From an uncultured beta proteobacterium (GTDB lineage Bacteria; Pseudomonadota; Gammaproteobacteria; Burkholderiales; Burkholderiaceae_C): DNA of 14,223 nucleotides. Shown piece by piece: positions 1 to 7,168 of the stretch. Positions within the stretch are counted from its first letter, which is position 1, and the number at the start of each line of letters is the position of its first letter. The notes below the pieces were generated by a model. It worked only from the letters and a program-made list of their open reading frames with translations. It did not search any database and was not told the DNA's origin. The DNA lies in assembly GCA_903886165.1 (NCBI GenBank), contig CAISLL010000180.1, positions 1-14,223 of the forward strand, written 5' to 3'. A program made the position numbers and the translations under genes.

Positions 1-270
1 GGTCAAGGTGGTGAACGCTGGCCACCAGCTCCAACGCTCAGGGCTTCGTACCTGGTCGAGGTGCCACGGTGCAGGCGCTTGGACTGGATCAGGCCGGGCA
101 ACAGTTCAGGCCATGGGCAGCGGATCACACCGGGCAGTCAAGGTGGTGAAGGTGCAACGGCTCCAACGCTCAAGGGCTTCACACCGGGTGCACGCCGGGC
201 GGTCGAGGTGCTGACTCTGGCCACGGCAGGCCGATCAGGGGCAGGGCAGGGAATGGGTACAGGTAAGAGA
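1..270. repeat. GC-rich repeat region, left end (continues the right-end repeats)
   Basis: No convincing gene. The stretch is built from modules that also occur at the right end of the window. A module starting CTCCAACGCT and running into GGGCTTCG and CCTGG occurs at 30-67 and 161-190, and again at 13853-13884 (degenerate) and 13946-13983. The first 31 bases match 14141-14170 with one substitution and one inserted base. The core GATCAGGCCGGGC occurs at about 87-99 and again near 512-524. Short open frames here are by-products of the repeats. Function unknown; an incompatibility or centromere-like role is possible but unproven. Confidence 0.75.
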
Positions 271-785
271 TAAATGAGTGAATTCAATTTCATCATATAA
301 AAGTGCCCTCACTTTGCCCCCAGTCTGCCCCCACTTTGCCATCACTCCCTATTCATCCGCTAACCCGCATGGTTGCTAGGTTCTTGCTGTTTGCCCCCAG
401 TGCCCCAGTGTTTTTACGTTTCAGCAGCCTGGAAAAATCCAAAATGGCGCAAAAACAGGCCGGCAACTGGTGCACGATGCCACCGGCACAAACAGTTCCG
501 GCGCTTGAACCGGATCAGGCCGGGCGGTCAGAATCAATCAAATTGGTGATTTTTTTCCGGTCGTCGGAATGGGTTTTCTTCGGGGTGTCGACATAAAAAA
601 CTGGGGGCACTGGGGGCAAATCACAAAAACGCTCGTAAGTCATTGTCAGCATTGAGAAAATCTGCCCCCAAAACGACTGGGGGCAAATGGTTTTTGACTG
701 GGGGCACTGGGGGCAGTCGAGCTCAAAGACGTCCATTAACGTCCGGTCATTCGTGGCACGCTGCAAAATCGCCTCAGTTCCGGCA
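271..785. repeat. Non-coding region with TGCCCCCA / TGGGGGCA short repeats and an AT-rich patch
   Basis: About 500 bases without a persuasive gene. An AT-rich patch (264-302) is followed by four tandem 11-bp units at 304-314, 315-325, 326-336 and 337-347, all variants of TGCCCCCACTT. Further copies lie at 392-400 and 401-410. In the opposite orientation, ACTGGGGGCA occurs at 600-609 and 609-618 (9-bp step), at 676-685, and at 697-706 and 706-715 (9-bp step). TGCCCCCA also occurs at 663-670. An AT-rich patch next to helically phased repeats resembles an iteron origin, but no protein can be assigned to it from sequence alone. Confidence 0.7.
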
Positions 786-816
786 CAAAAAAAGCCCGGC
801 ACGTGGGCGGGCTTTT
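786..816 (-). terminator. Rho-independent terminator of the primase/HTH transcript
   Basis: On the minus strand an 8-bp stem (AAAGCCCG pairing with CGGGCTTT, arms 791-798 and 808-815) has a 9-base loop and is followed by a run of seven T (bases 787-793 read on the minus strand, partly within the stem). It lies 20 bases beyond the stop of the helix-turn-helix gene, where the long minus-strand gene block should end. Confidence 0.85.
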
Positions 817-835
817 GGGTTGGTCGTGGCCAGGA

Positions 836-1453
836 TCAGGGTTCAGTCGCCACAGCGTCCAACTTGTCATCATCGGGGTTTTCTGGCCAGCCCTTCACTG
901 AAATATCGCGCCAGTCGCAGGCAGCATCAAGGGTGTGTTCATTCAACAGCGGGTAATTTTCCCAGCCGTGCCAGCGCATACCAAATTCAACCGGATTCAG
1001 TGGCGTGGCCTGGTCGCTTGCTTTCAGAATGTCGCAGTCGGGGTGAATGAACCAGCCCACCAGTGCCAGCCAGGCCCGCAAAGTCAAACGGGGTTCGGAA
1101 TCGTCGGGGATTGATCGCAGCAGTTCCCGGACTTGTTGAATCATCACGGCCGCCCACTCTGCATCGCCAGCAGTCAACGCCTGGTCAAGTTCAACGCCAG
1201 CCGCTTCAACTTCAGCCAGTGATTCGGCGGGGATCGCAGCCGTCGCCGGGACAGGCATGGCTTGCGTTGGGGTGGTTGCCTTACTGGGTTGGTTGGGGTC
1301 AAAGCGTGAACCTTTGATGCGGCCGGGTTCAAGGTATTTTTTTCGCCAGCGTTGGGCACGCTCCAGGGTGTCGGTTGGCATTCCATTTTTCTTCAATTTG
1401 GAAACCATCGCCGGGGATATGTCCAGCAGCTTTGCGAGTTCTTTTTGTTGCAT
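836..1453 (-). CDS. Helix-turn-helix DNA-binding protein (phage-type, possibly terminase-small-subunit-like)
   Basis: A 205-residue protein. Residues 1-25 form a Cro/XRE-style helix-turn-helix (QKELAKLLDISPAMVSKLKK), followed by the GMPTD..ERAQRWR segment common in phage Nu1-like and HTH proteins. A Pro/Ala-rich linker (about 55-80) leads to an acidic, Trp-containing C-terminal region with no motif I recognise. Start: ATG at 1453 with CAGG about 7 bases upstream. It is the last gene of the minus-strand block, 250 bases after the primase, and ends just before a clear terminator. GTTAAC-type half-sites lie just upstream of its start and suggest autoregulation. DNA binding is well supported; a packaging role is only a resemblance, and no large terminase, portal or capsid gene is present. 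Confidence 0.8.
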   Translation of the reverse strand: MQQKELAKLLDISPAMVSKLKKNGMPTDTLERAQRWRKKYLEPGRIKGSRFDPNQPSKATTPTQAMPVPATAAIPAESLAEVEAAGVELDQALTAGDAEWAAVMIQQVRELLRSIPDDSEPRLTLRAWLALVGWFIHPDCDILKASDQATPLNPVEFGMRWHGWENYPLLNEHTLDAACDWRDISVKGWPENPDDDKLDAVATEP

Positions 1454-1466
1454 GAATTTACCTGCT

Positions 1467-1498
1467 GTTAAAAATTAACCTTTACGGTTCGGGTTAAC
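1467..1498. promoter_or_regulatory. Cluster of GTTAA inverted half-sites upstream of the HTH gene
   Basis: GTTAA (1467-1471) and TTAAC (1475-1479) form an inverted pair around AAA. TTAACC (1475-1480) and GGTTAA (1492-1497) form a second inverted pair with an 11-base loop, and 1493-1498 is the palindrome GTTAAC. The cluster lies 14-45 bases upstream of the HTH gene start, where an autoregulatory operator would be expected. Inference only. The rest of the 1454-1703 gap holds a GGGGTACCCC palindrome (1594-1603), with no gene and no clear terminator after the primase. Confidence 0.4.
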
Positions 1499-1703
1499 TA
1501 TCTGAATGAACCTAATCCATAAATCACTGTTTACAAACCGCAAGCGGTGCGCATTACCCTGTTCTGTGAGGGCTGGGTAGTACCTTAATAGGGGGGGTAC
1601 CCCTTCTTACCTGGTGCACAGCGCGAAAGGAACTCCTGCCGCCACCGCCCACACGCGGCCGGGTGCGTGGTCACGCCCTCATGACGTGAAGGTGTATGGG
1701 TGG

Positions 1704-4604
1704 TCATAGGTCAAGTTCAAAGATGGCGGGCGTGATGCGATAGCACCATGAATTGCCAATGCCGGGCAAGCGTGCCCTACAGTCGAACGAACGCCCTTTG
1801 TCGGGGATAAGGCAGCCATGATCAAGCAGCACGCGGGCAACTGTCTTGTAGTCAAACCCTTGGCACACTTCAGCCCTGAATGCTTCAGCAAAAATGAAAT
1901 ATTCATAGCTCACGCCTTCACCCATGGCAGCGGGCATCCTGTCGCCGTACTCGGTGCCGAATTGGCTATTGGTCTTGATGGGTTCGCCGTCCTCGTTCAC
2001 CATGCGCCGCATACCAGACCGAAGCAAAGTCTTTGGGGCGTGGTCATCACCGCCACGGTGCCACGTGGCAAACTTACCCTCACCACCGTTACCAAGAAAC
2101 CCCCGCACCTGTCGCAGCATGGCCACAATCTCACCATTGCCACTGCCACCACGGGCAGCCAGCCAGGCATTGAAGCAGGCAGCGGCCGCGTTCTCACTCT
2201 CACCCACTGGCCAGCCGGTCAAACCAGCTTGTGTGGCCAGCTCACCCGCCGCACCCACCAGCGCAAAGCGGGCGCCGACACGCTCAACCTGCCCGCTGGC
2301 ATTGGCAGGGATCAACCGGGCAGCCAGTGCGTCCGCTGATTGCTTGATGCTGGCCTTCAGGGTGTCTGTGTGTTCTGTCAGCCATTGCAGCCAGGCGCGG
2401 CCCGTGGCACCGTAAACCGTTTGGGCTTGGGTCGTGATGTGTTTGGCAAAGGCTGCACCATTGGCGGCCGTGTGCAGGTTCTCGAAGGCACCCAAACCCA
2501 GGCCAGCGTCTGCCGGAATGTCTGCCATGCGTACCTCTTGCCCGGTACGGGTGCGCTTTTGTCCCTCTGCCATGTGGTCAGCCAAGCCCAATTCACCAGC
2601 AGACAGAAACAGCAGCCGCCATGCCTGCCTGGTGCGTGGTGTGCCGGTGCGGGTTGCACGGGCCTTGCCTTGTTCGTTGGCCAGCATGTAGGCGCATTCG
2701 CCCGCGGTCTTGGGGTCAATCTGTGCCAGCTCGTCAAGGATCAACAGGCAGTCGCTGTGCTGTGCGGCGATGGCTTCAAGGGCGTTGTCTGTCGCTCGCC
2801 ACCGCTGCAAATAGCTGGCACCGCCGTACACACTGGCAGCCAGCTTTAACGCCGTGGTCTTGCCGCTGGAGCTGTCGCCACGGTAGTGGAAACCGCCGCT
2901 CTCCATGTTGGCAGGGCGTAAGAGCGGCCCGGCAAAGGCACACGCCACCGCAAAGGCCAGGCGGCTATTGCCGACGCACATAGCGCCCACACGGTCGCGC
3001 CACTGGTCGGGCGTGCCCTTGCTTCTGAATGTGTTTTCTACCGCGTTGTCTGATTGAAAAACAATGCGCTCGCCACTGTCGCCAATGGTTTCCTTGGGCA
3101 ACACAAAGGCGCGGCCGTTGTGCCAGCCCACACGGTCGGTGCAGCTTGCAAATTCTTCAGGGGCGCGGCTCTGCAAATACTGGGTCAGCAGGTTACGGGC
3201 GCGGGGTGTGGTCGAGATGGTCAAACCCATGTTCAACAGCGTGGCCCTGTATTCGCCGCCGTCAGCGGACAACATGCGGGCGGGCATGGCCCAATTCTTT
3301 TGAATGCCCAGCGGGTCAGCAAAGGCCAGGTAATAGCCCCAGCCGCCGCCATCCTGGTCACGGGTGCGGGCCTCCACTGTCAAACGGCTGCAAATCCATT
3401 CGGGCTGCTTGTGTTTGCCGTCCTGGTCAGCACCCGTAAACCACACGCCTGAATTGTCAACCGTGAAGGGTTCAAAGGCGCGGCCGCCATCGCTGGCAGC
3501 AGGGGCAGAATTTGACCCGCTGGCCTTGTTTTGTTTGGCTTGGGTGCGCCTGCCTTGCTTTGCAGCTTGCGTGGTCTGTGCGGCCGTTTGCGCCGCCTGG
3601 TGCGCATCGATGGCGGCATCAACAGCCAGCCGCACCGCGTCAAGCCCGGCCGCCTGGTGCAGGTCGTTGAAGTCACTGGCACCAACAGGCAAACCTTCAG
3701 GGAAAACAGCCAAGCCAGCCACCGCACGGGCAGCCGCTGTGGCTTTGTCGCGGCCGGGGTTGTGCCCTTTTTCCTCAAAGGTCTGTAAATCATCATCGCC
3801 GCAAATCACGATCAGGGCGGCCGGGTGTGCCTGGTGCAGTGCTTTGGCCACGTGTGGCAGATTGCCCGCATCAAAGGCCACTGCCACCGGGCGGCCCGTG
3901 GCCTGGTGCACGCTGGCAGCCGTGGCGTAACCTTCAGCCACCAGCAGCACCAACGCGCCCGCCGGATCGCCGCACAGGTGCCACAGACCGGACTTGCGTC
4001 CGCCCTTCAAAAACAGTTTGTCGGTGCCGTTGAAAGGCTTTTCCGGAGCAATGGTTTGCACGTTCCACAATTGGCCGGCTGCATCGCGCAAAGGAACCAA
4101 CAGCACGCCATCAGGCGTAAACCGCACGCCGTGACCTTGCACGCCCTTTCGGATCAGGTAAGGGCTTGTCCCTGTATCACTGGCAGCGTCCCACAGTGCC
4201 AGGGCTTCATCACTGGCAGCCGCGTGACGTGATGCGGTCAACTCGTTTTGCAGGCGTTCACGTTCTGCCCGCTCACTGGCCAGGCGTGCCACCGTGGCGG
4301 GGTCTGGTTGGCTTGCGGGCTGGTCTGCTTTGGGCAGGGTGAAGCCGTGTTCTTTGGCCATGCGCATCAGCGTGCCAATGCCAACGCCGCCGCCTGCCTT
4401 GATGCTCTGCCAGGTTGACCGCGTGGCCTTCAGGTCGAAACCATCCGCAGTGGCGCTCCATTCGGTGAACAGCTCGCGGCCCGTGTCGTCTGGAAACTCG
4501 CTTTTGATGGCCATGCCAACACGTGCCCAGTCATCACGGGAAAGGTTTGCCGGGACGTGTTGCAGGGCAGCCCGAACTAAGTCGGGGGTGATATTAGGTT
4601 TCAT
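1704..4604 (-). CDS. PriCT-Toprim-DUF927 primase-helicase
   Basis: A large replication protein of about 966 residues. Numbering here is from the GTG at 4616. Residues 8-95 look like a PriCT-2 primase C-terminal domain (DDWARVGMAIKSEF, then W..I..GGGVGIGTL). Residues about 165-320 form a Toprim fold with the acidic motif VAEGYATA (227-233) and the GDDD motif (273-276). After an Ala/Gln-rich linker (335-380) comes a DUF927 ATPase/helicase domain: Walker A GDSSSGKT at 580-587 and Walker B LLILDE at 624-629. Such proteins prime and unwind DNA in phage satellites, integrative elements and plasmids. I prefer the ATG at 4604, which overlaps the upstream gene by 11 bases, over the GTG at 4616, because only a weak Shine-Dalgarno sequence exists for either. 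All motifs are intact. The many open frames on the opposite strand are codon-bias shadows. Confidence 0.9.
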   Translation of the reverse strand: MKPNITPDLVRAALQHVPANLSRDDWARVGMAIKSEFPDDTGRELFTEWSATADGFDLKATRSTWQSIKAGGGVGIGTLMRMAKEHGFTLPKADQPASQPDPATVARLASERAERERLQNELTASRHAAASDEALALWDAASDTGTSPYLIRKGVQGHGVRFTPDGVLLVPLRDAAGQLWNVQTIAPEKPFNGTDKLFLKGGRKSGLWHLCGDPAGALVLLVAEGYATAASVHQATGRPVAVAFDAGNLPHVAKALHQAHPAALIVICGDDDLQTFEEKGHNPGRDKATAAARAVAGLAVFPEGLPVGASDFNDLHQAAGLDAVRLAVDAAIDAHQAAQTAAQTTQAAKQGRRTQAKQNKASGSNSAPAASDGGRAFEPFTVDNSGVWFTGADQDGKHKQPEWICSRLTVEARTRDQDGGGWGYYLAFADPLGIQKNWAMPARMLSADGGEYRATLLNMGLTISTTPRARNLLTQYLQSRAPEEFASCTDRVGWHNGRAFVLPKETIGDSGERIVFQSDNAVENTFRSKGTPDQWRDRVGAMCVGNSRLAFAVACAFAGPLLRPANMESGGFHYRGDSSSGKTTALKLAASVYGGASYLQRWRATDNALEAIAAQHSDCLLILDELAQIDPKTAGECAYMLANEQGKARATRTGTPRTRQAWRLLFLSAGELGLADHMAEGQKRTRTGQEVRMADIPADAGLGLGAFENLHTAANGAAFAKHITTQAQTVYGATGRAWLQWLTEHTDTLKASIKQSADALAARLIPANASGQVERVGARFALVGAAGELATQAGLTGWPVGESENAAAACFNAWLAARGGSGNGEIVAMLRQVRGFLGNGGEGKFATWHRGGDDHAPKTLLRSGMRRMVNEDGEPIKTNSQFGTEYGDRMPAAMGEGVSYEYFIFAEAFRAEVCQGFDYKTVARVLLDHGCLIPDKGRSFDCRARLPGIGNSWCYRITPAIFELDL

Positions 4605-4893
4605 CAAACTCGGCACCGCCTACACACTTCAGAAAATTTCCATCCGGCGTGGCCACTGCCACCGTGCCGCCACTGTTTCTCAGCAAGATGACGTTGTGCT
4701 TGATCAACGAATGCGCCACTTCAGGGCGGGGCTCGTCAGGGTGACGCTGGATAAACAGGTTGACCGCAGAACTGATATCTGGGGGGATGAACCTGTAGCT
4801 TGGTCGACGCCTGGTGATCACTGCTCGGTGAGCTTTGATGCTCAGTTCTGCACCGGCTTGCATTGCGGCTTGAGCTTCGGATGTTGGTTTCAT
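4594..4893 (-). CDS. Hypothetical protein, 99 aa, coupled to the primase
   Basis: I do not recognise this family. The protein is 99 residues, with a basic middle (HRAVITRRRPSYRF) and a segment resembling a short helix-rich DNA-binding fold (PPDISSAVNLFIQRHPDEPR). There are no membrane segments and no signal peptide. Its 3' end overlaps the primase start by 11 bases (23 if the GTG start is used), which indicates translational coupling and a role linked to the primase, such as a loader, regulator or accessory protein. The start ATG at 4893 has no strong Shine-Dalgarno sequence. A large inverted repeat lies 23-59 bases upstream, in the presumed leader. Confidence 0.65.
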   Translation of the reverse strand: MKPTSEAQAAMQAGAELSIKAHRAVITRRRPSYRFIPPDISSAVNLFIQRHPDEPRPEVAHSLIKHNVILLRNSGGTVAVATPDGNFLKCVGGAEFDET

Positions 4894-4915
4894 GGTGTTT
4901 TATTGGTGTAAGGGT

Positions 4916-4952
4916 GCACGGCTCCAGGCATTTTTTGCCCCCCTTGCCGTGC
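4916..4952 (-). promoter_or_regulatory. Nested stem-loop in the leader of the primase operon
   Basis: Outer arms GCACGGC (4916-4922) and GCCGTGC (4946-4952) pair perfectly. Inside them GGCA (4927-4930) and TGCC (4936-4939) form a second short stem. The element lies in the 127-base gap between two minus-strand genes, directly upstream of the gene coupled to the primase. Read on the minus strand it has no following T-run, so it is not a typical terminator. An attenuator, operator or RNA-processing site is possible. Confidence 0.5.
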
Positions 4953-5020
4953 GCCATCACCTATCAAAGTTTTTGGCATGAAGGTTTTGGAGAGGAACCC
5001 AGGAAACTTTCGATTGGGTC

Positions 5021-5521
5021 TTAATCCAAACTCAGCCCGGCAGAAGTGGCGTCGTCCAGTAGCTTTTGACGCTGAGAGTGCAGCTTTCCCAGCAAGTCAT
5101 GGGCTCGTTTGATTTCGGCTGCACGTTGGTCGGCAGTCAAGACGGACTCGTTTTCGTACACCAATGCGTCAATCGCAGAATGCACAACTTTTTGCATTGC
5201 AGGTGCCGCGAATGCCCCGATCAGGGCCAACAATGCGCCAGGATCGATATCACCTCTGTTGTCTTGAATCACAAACATTGCCCCAGTCTTGCGCAACGTG
5301 TTTTGACGCGGGTTCAAGTTGCGTTTTGCTAGACCGGCAATCTGTTCGGGGCAGGTAGTCAGCCAGGCATCGAAATCCGTTTTCATGTCGGCTTTGTTGG
5401 CTGTTTGACTGCTGTGTTTGGATATCGCAGCATTGGCGGCTGCAATTTGCGCATCAAAACCGGCCAATTCCTCGGCGGCGTCTTTTTTGGCTTTACGTAA
5501 AAATGAAAAATCGAAGTCCAT
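5021..5521 (-). CDS. Hypothetical protein, 166 aa, helical
   Basis: I do not recognise the family. The 166-residue protein starts MDFDFSFLRKAKKD. It has an Ala-rich, probably coiled-coil segment (about residues 10-40), a small hydrophobic stretch near the middle (PGALLALIGAFAAPAM, about 93-108, too short and polar-flanked to be a confident membrane helix), and a charged helical C-terminus (DQRAAEIKRAHDLLGKLHSQRQKLL). The start ATG at 5521 has a purine-rich AGAAAGA upstream. It lies 31 bases after the RadC-like gene in the same direction, so it is probably in the same transcript. No function can be inferred beyond association with the AlpA-RadC-primase module. Confidence 0.7.
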   Translation of the reverse strand: MDFDFSFLRKAKKDAAEELAGFDAQIAAANAAISKHSSQTANKADMKTDFDAWLTTCPEQIAGLAKRNLNPRQNTLRKTGAMFVIQDNRGDIDPGALLALIGAFAAPAMQKVVHSAIDALVYENESVLTADQRAAEIKRAHDLLGKLHSQRQKLLDDATSAGLSLD

Positions 5522-5552
5522 AAATGTCTTTCTGGGTTGTCTAGGTTAAAAA

Positions 5553-6050
5553 TTAGGTCGGGAAAATAAAGGTTCGATTGCGCATGGCTGTGTAGCTTTC
5601 AAGTGCTTTTGGCCACGGCCCGAAGTCGCGCATCGAATAAATTGCATTGCTGGACAAGACCAGCTCGTCTCGTAGTTCGATGCCGCACCGCCAGCAAGCC
5701 TCGAACGTGAGGCACGCTGAAGCCTCGTCAACGCGGCTTGGTGCCGCCGATGCGTCGATGTGGTTGTGTGCCAGGGCGATGCCGGTGGCGTCGATTTTTT
5801 GGGCGCGTCTCAGAATGCGGCCTAACGGCACCCGCACATGGTGCGCGTCACCTTTTGCAGCAGTTCGCACTGACACCAGCTCGCCATGCCTGTAGAACCC
5901 AACAATCAGGCACTCTATTGGCTGCTGGTGCAACCGGTGCTTAATCAGGCGGCGAATGAAATCAGCCTCGGTGTAACGGGCTGGATCCGGCAAGAAAGAA
6001 TCTAGGACGGTCTCAGGATTGGGCGTTATGTTGCTTTTGACCGTGGTCAT
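5553..6050 (-). CDS. RadC-like JAB/MPN-domain protein
   Basis: A 165-residue protein with the RadC/JAB metal-binding signature. AHNHIDASAAPSRVD gives H95-x-H97, then seven residues, S105, two residues, D108: the JAMM pattern HxH-x7-S-x2-D. Glu46 in PIECLIVGF sits where RadC-type domains carry the conserved Glu. The helix-hairpin-helix part of full-length RadC is absent, so this is the short form common on prophages, islands and anti-restriction regions. The biochemical role of RadC-like JAB domains is not settled; a metal-dependent hydrolase activity is plausible because all ligands are present. Its ATG overlaps the TAA of the AlpA gene (TAATG), showing coupling. HNH here is part of the JAMM motif and does not make it an HNH nuclease. 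Confidence 0.88.
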   Translation of the reverse strand: MTTVKSNITPNPETVLDSFLPDPARYTEADFIRRLIKHRLHQQPIECLIVGFYRHGELVSVRTAAKGDAHHVRVPLGRILRRAQKIDATGIALAHNHIDASAAPSRVDEASACLTFEACWRCGIELRDELVLSSNAIYSMRDFGPWPKALESYTAMRNRTFIFPT

Positions 6051-6331
6051 TAGCGGGCGCCTTGAATTTCGCCCACGGTTAAGCGGCTTTCAATCCATGC
6101 CTGAACTTCACTCAGTCGCCAGCCCACGGCACGCCGTGACAAAACGACACGTTTCGGAAAATCTGGGATGCTGTAGACGCTTGTTTTACCCAGGCCGGAC
6201 AACTCACAAACCGTTTTGATGCGAATCAGTTTGTCGGGTTGGGCGGGGGTTGTTGGCACGCGCCCGCCTTGAGTTTTGGGGGTTGCGCCGTGCACGGTTT
6301 GCGCGGGTTCTGGTTGTTCGCTTGAATGCAT
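6050..6331 (-). CDS. alpA: AlpA-family transcriptional regulator
   Basis: A 93-residue protein with a disordered, Pro/Thr-rich N-terminus (1-33) and an AlpA/excisionase-like winged helix-turn-helix at about 34-85: LIRIKTVCELSGLGKTSVYS, then FPKRV, then RAVGWRLSEVQAWIESR. The GW(R)xSEVxAW element is the family hallmark. AlpA proteins are small activators or excision regulators in P4-like satellites and genomic islands. The loop between the recognition helix and FPKRV is shorter than usual. ATG at 6331 has AAAGGTG 4 bases upstream. It overlaps the RadC-like gene by one base (TAATG), and two exact 10-bp direct repeats lie about 75-95 bases upstream. It probably controls the downstream replication module. 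No integrase gene is present, which argues for a regulatory role over an excision role. Confidence 0.88.
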   Translation of the reverse strand: MHSSEQPEPAQTVHGATPKTQGGRVPTTPAQPDKLIRIKTVCELSGLGKTSVYSIPDFPKRVVLSRRAVGWRLSEVQAWIESRLTVGEIQGAR

Positions 6332-6405
6332 TGGGCACCTTTAGAGGTTGTTGAGGTACCCATTTTTTTTGATTTATCTATGTCGTAGGGAGGTGGATAT
6401 TCAGT

Positions 6406-6425
6406 GTCAGTTAGCGTCAGTTAGC
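6406..6425. repeat. Tandem 10-bp direct repeat upstream of alpA
   Basis: GTCAGTTAGC occurs twice head to tail (6406-6415 and 6416-6425), with a partial GTGTCAG at 6404-6410. A 10-bp step is one DNA turn. It sits in the 116-base gap between the alpA start and the preceding gene, so it is a candidate operator for AlpA or another regulator. No strong sigma-70 promoter was found in this gap. Confidence 0.5.
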
Positions 6426-6447
6426 TTTTTGCGCATTAATGCCGTTG

Positions 6448-6948
6448 CTAACGCCCATAACCACCGGCTTTCATCGCGTTTGTCTGTCTGGTTTGGATCT
6501 TTGCCAACCGTCTCAATTCGCCTCTGGGATCACCCTCAAGATTGATTTCTTTGGCAATGAATCGCAAAGCCAGAACAAGGCGTGAACGTTCGCTTGTCCT
6601 ACAAGGAAAACCGTAGTAAAGCAAAATTGGCGTGATTTGGGATACAAGATTCACAATTCCGGGGCGTGCTCTTTTTCCACGTGGACGCCTGATTCCATAG
6701 TTATCCCGTAGCAACTTTGACACCGCCATGTTTGACAATATGAGCGCGTTATGGTCGGTGTAATTACCCATTCTGACAACTGCCCGAATGATTTCGGCGG
6801 CCTCATTGTTCTTGAGAATTGCAGACAGTTCATGAATAGAAAACTCAGAGGAACGCGGAAAAAGCACATCCGCTATCCGGTTAAATTCTGCAACATGTTC
6901 ACGGTAAAACACTATCTGCTCAGCGCTTTCCGGCTTAATCTCAAGCAT
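6448..6948 (-). CDS. Hypothetical protein, 166 aa
   Basis: I do not recognise the family. The protein is mostly helical with a basic central segment (YGIRRPRGKRARPG) and an Arg/Lys-rich C-terminal half, compatible with nucleic-acid binding. No membrane segment. I chose the ATG at 6948 because AAGGGG lies about 6 bases upstream; the GTG at 6954 would overlap that Shine-Dalgarno sequence. The frame sits 10 bases after the end of the interrupted small gene and in the same direction, so it is probably co-transcribed with the small-gene cassette. Its base composition looks less GC-rich than the primase gene, judged by eye. Confidence 0.7.
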   Translation of the reverse strand: MLEIKPESAEQIVFYREHVAEFNRIADVLFPRSSEFSIHELSAILKNNEAAEIIRAVVRMGNYTDHNALILSNMAVSKLLRDNYGIRRPRGKRARPGIVNLVSQITPILLYYGFPCRTSERSRLVLALRFIAKEINLEGDPRGELRRLAKIQTRQTNAMKAGGYGR

Positions 6949-6958
6949 CGTCACCCCT

Positions 6959-7168
6959 TCAGGTGTGGTCTTCGTTGGGGATGCCAGCCAGGGCGGTGAA
7001 GGTTTCCGACTTTTCCCCCTTGCGGATCAGGCGCAGGGTAGGCGTGGCAAAACTACGGTATTAAGCAGTCACGGCCTCGCGCTGGCTGGCCTGCGCCACA
7101 CTCAGCATGAAGGCAGGTTCAGCCAGTGCCAGCGGCGCAAACGTGGGCGCGTTGGCGGCTTGCATCAT
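6959..7168 (-). pseudogene. Small gene interrupted by an in-frame TAA (35 + 33 codons)
   Basis: An ATG at 7168 overlaps the TGA of the preceding gene as ATGA, like its neighbours. The frame encodes 35 residues (starting MMQAANAPTF, ending QREAVTA) to a TAA at 7063-7061. In the same frame it stays open for 33 more residues (YRSFATPTLRL, then LAGIPNEDHT) to a TGA at 6961-6959, which is 10 bases before the next start codon. The clean fit of the extended frame between two genes suggests one gene of 69 codons broken by a nonsense change; one base change (CAA to TAA) would explain it. Alternatively only the first 35 codons are a gene. Family unknown. Confidence 0.5.

Noticed and set aside
303..596. 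97-codon plus-strand frame
   Set aside because: It runs through the TGCCCCCA repeats, has low-complexity composition and no Shine-Dalgarno support.
600..716. G-quadruplex
   Set aside because: Runs of five G are present, but no four runs are close enough for a standard quadruplex; only three fall within 676-715, with one long loop.
1818..4232. Several long open frames on the plus strand
   Set aside because: They lie entirely antisense to the primase-helicase gene, whose motifs are intact. High GC with third-position bias opens such frames, and none has recognisable domains.
5738..5800. HNH endonuclease (AHNH in the protein)
   Set aside because: The histidines belong to the JAMM motif HxH-x7-S-x2-D of a RadC-like domain.
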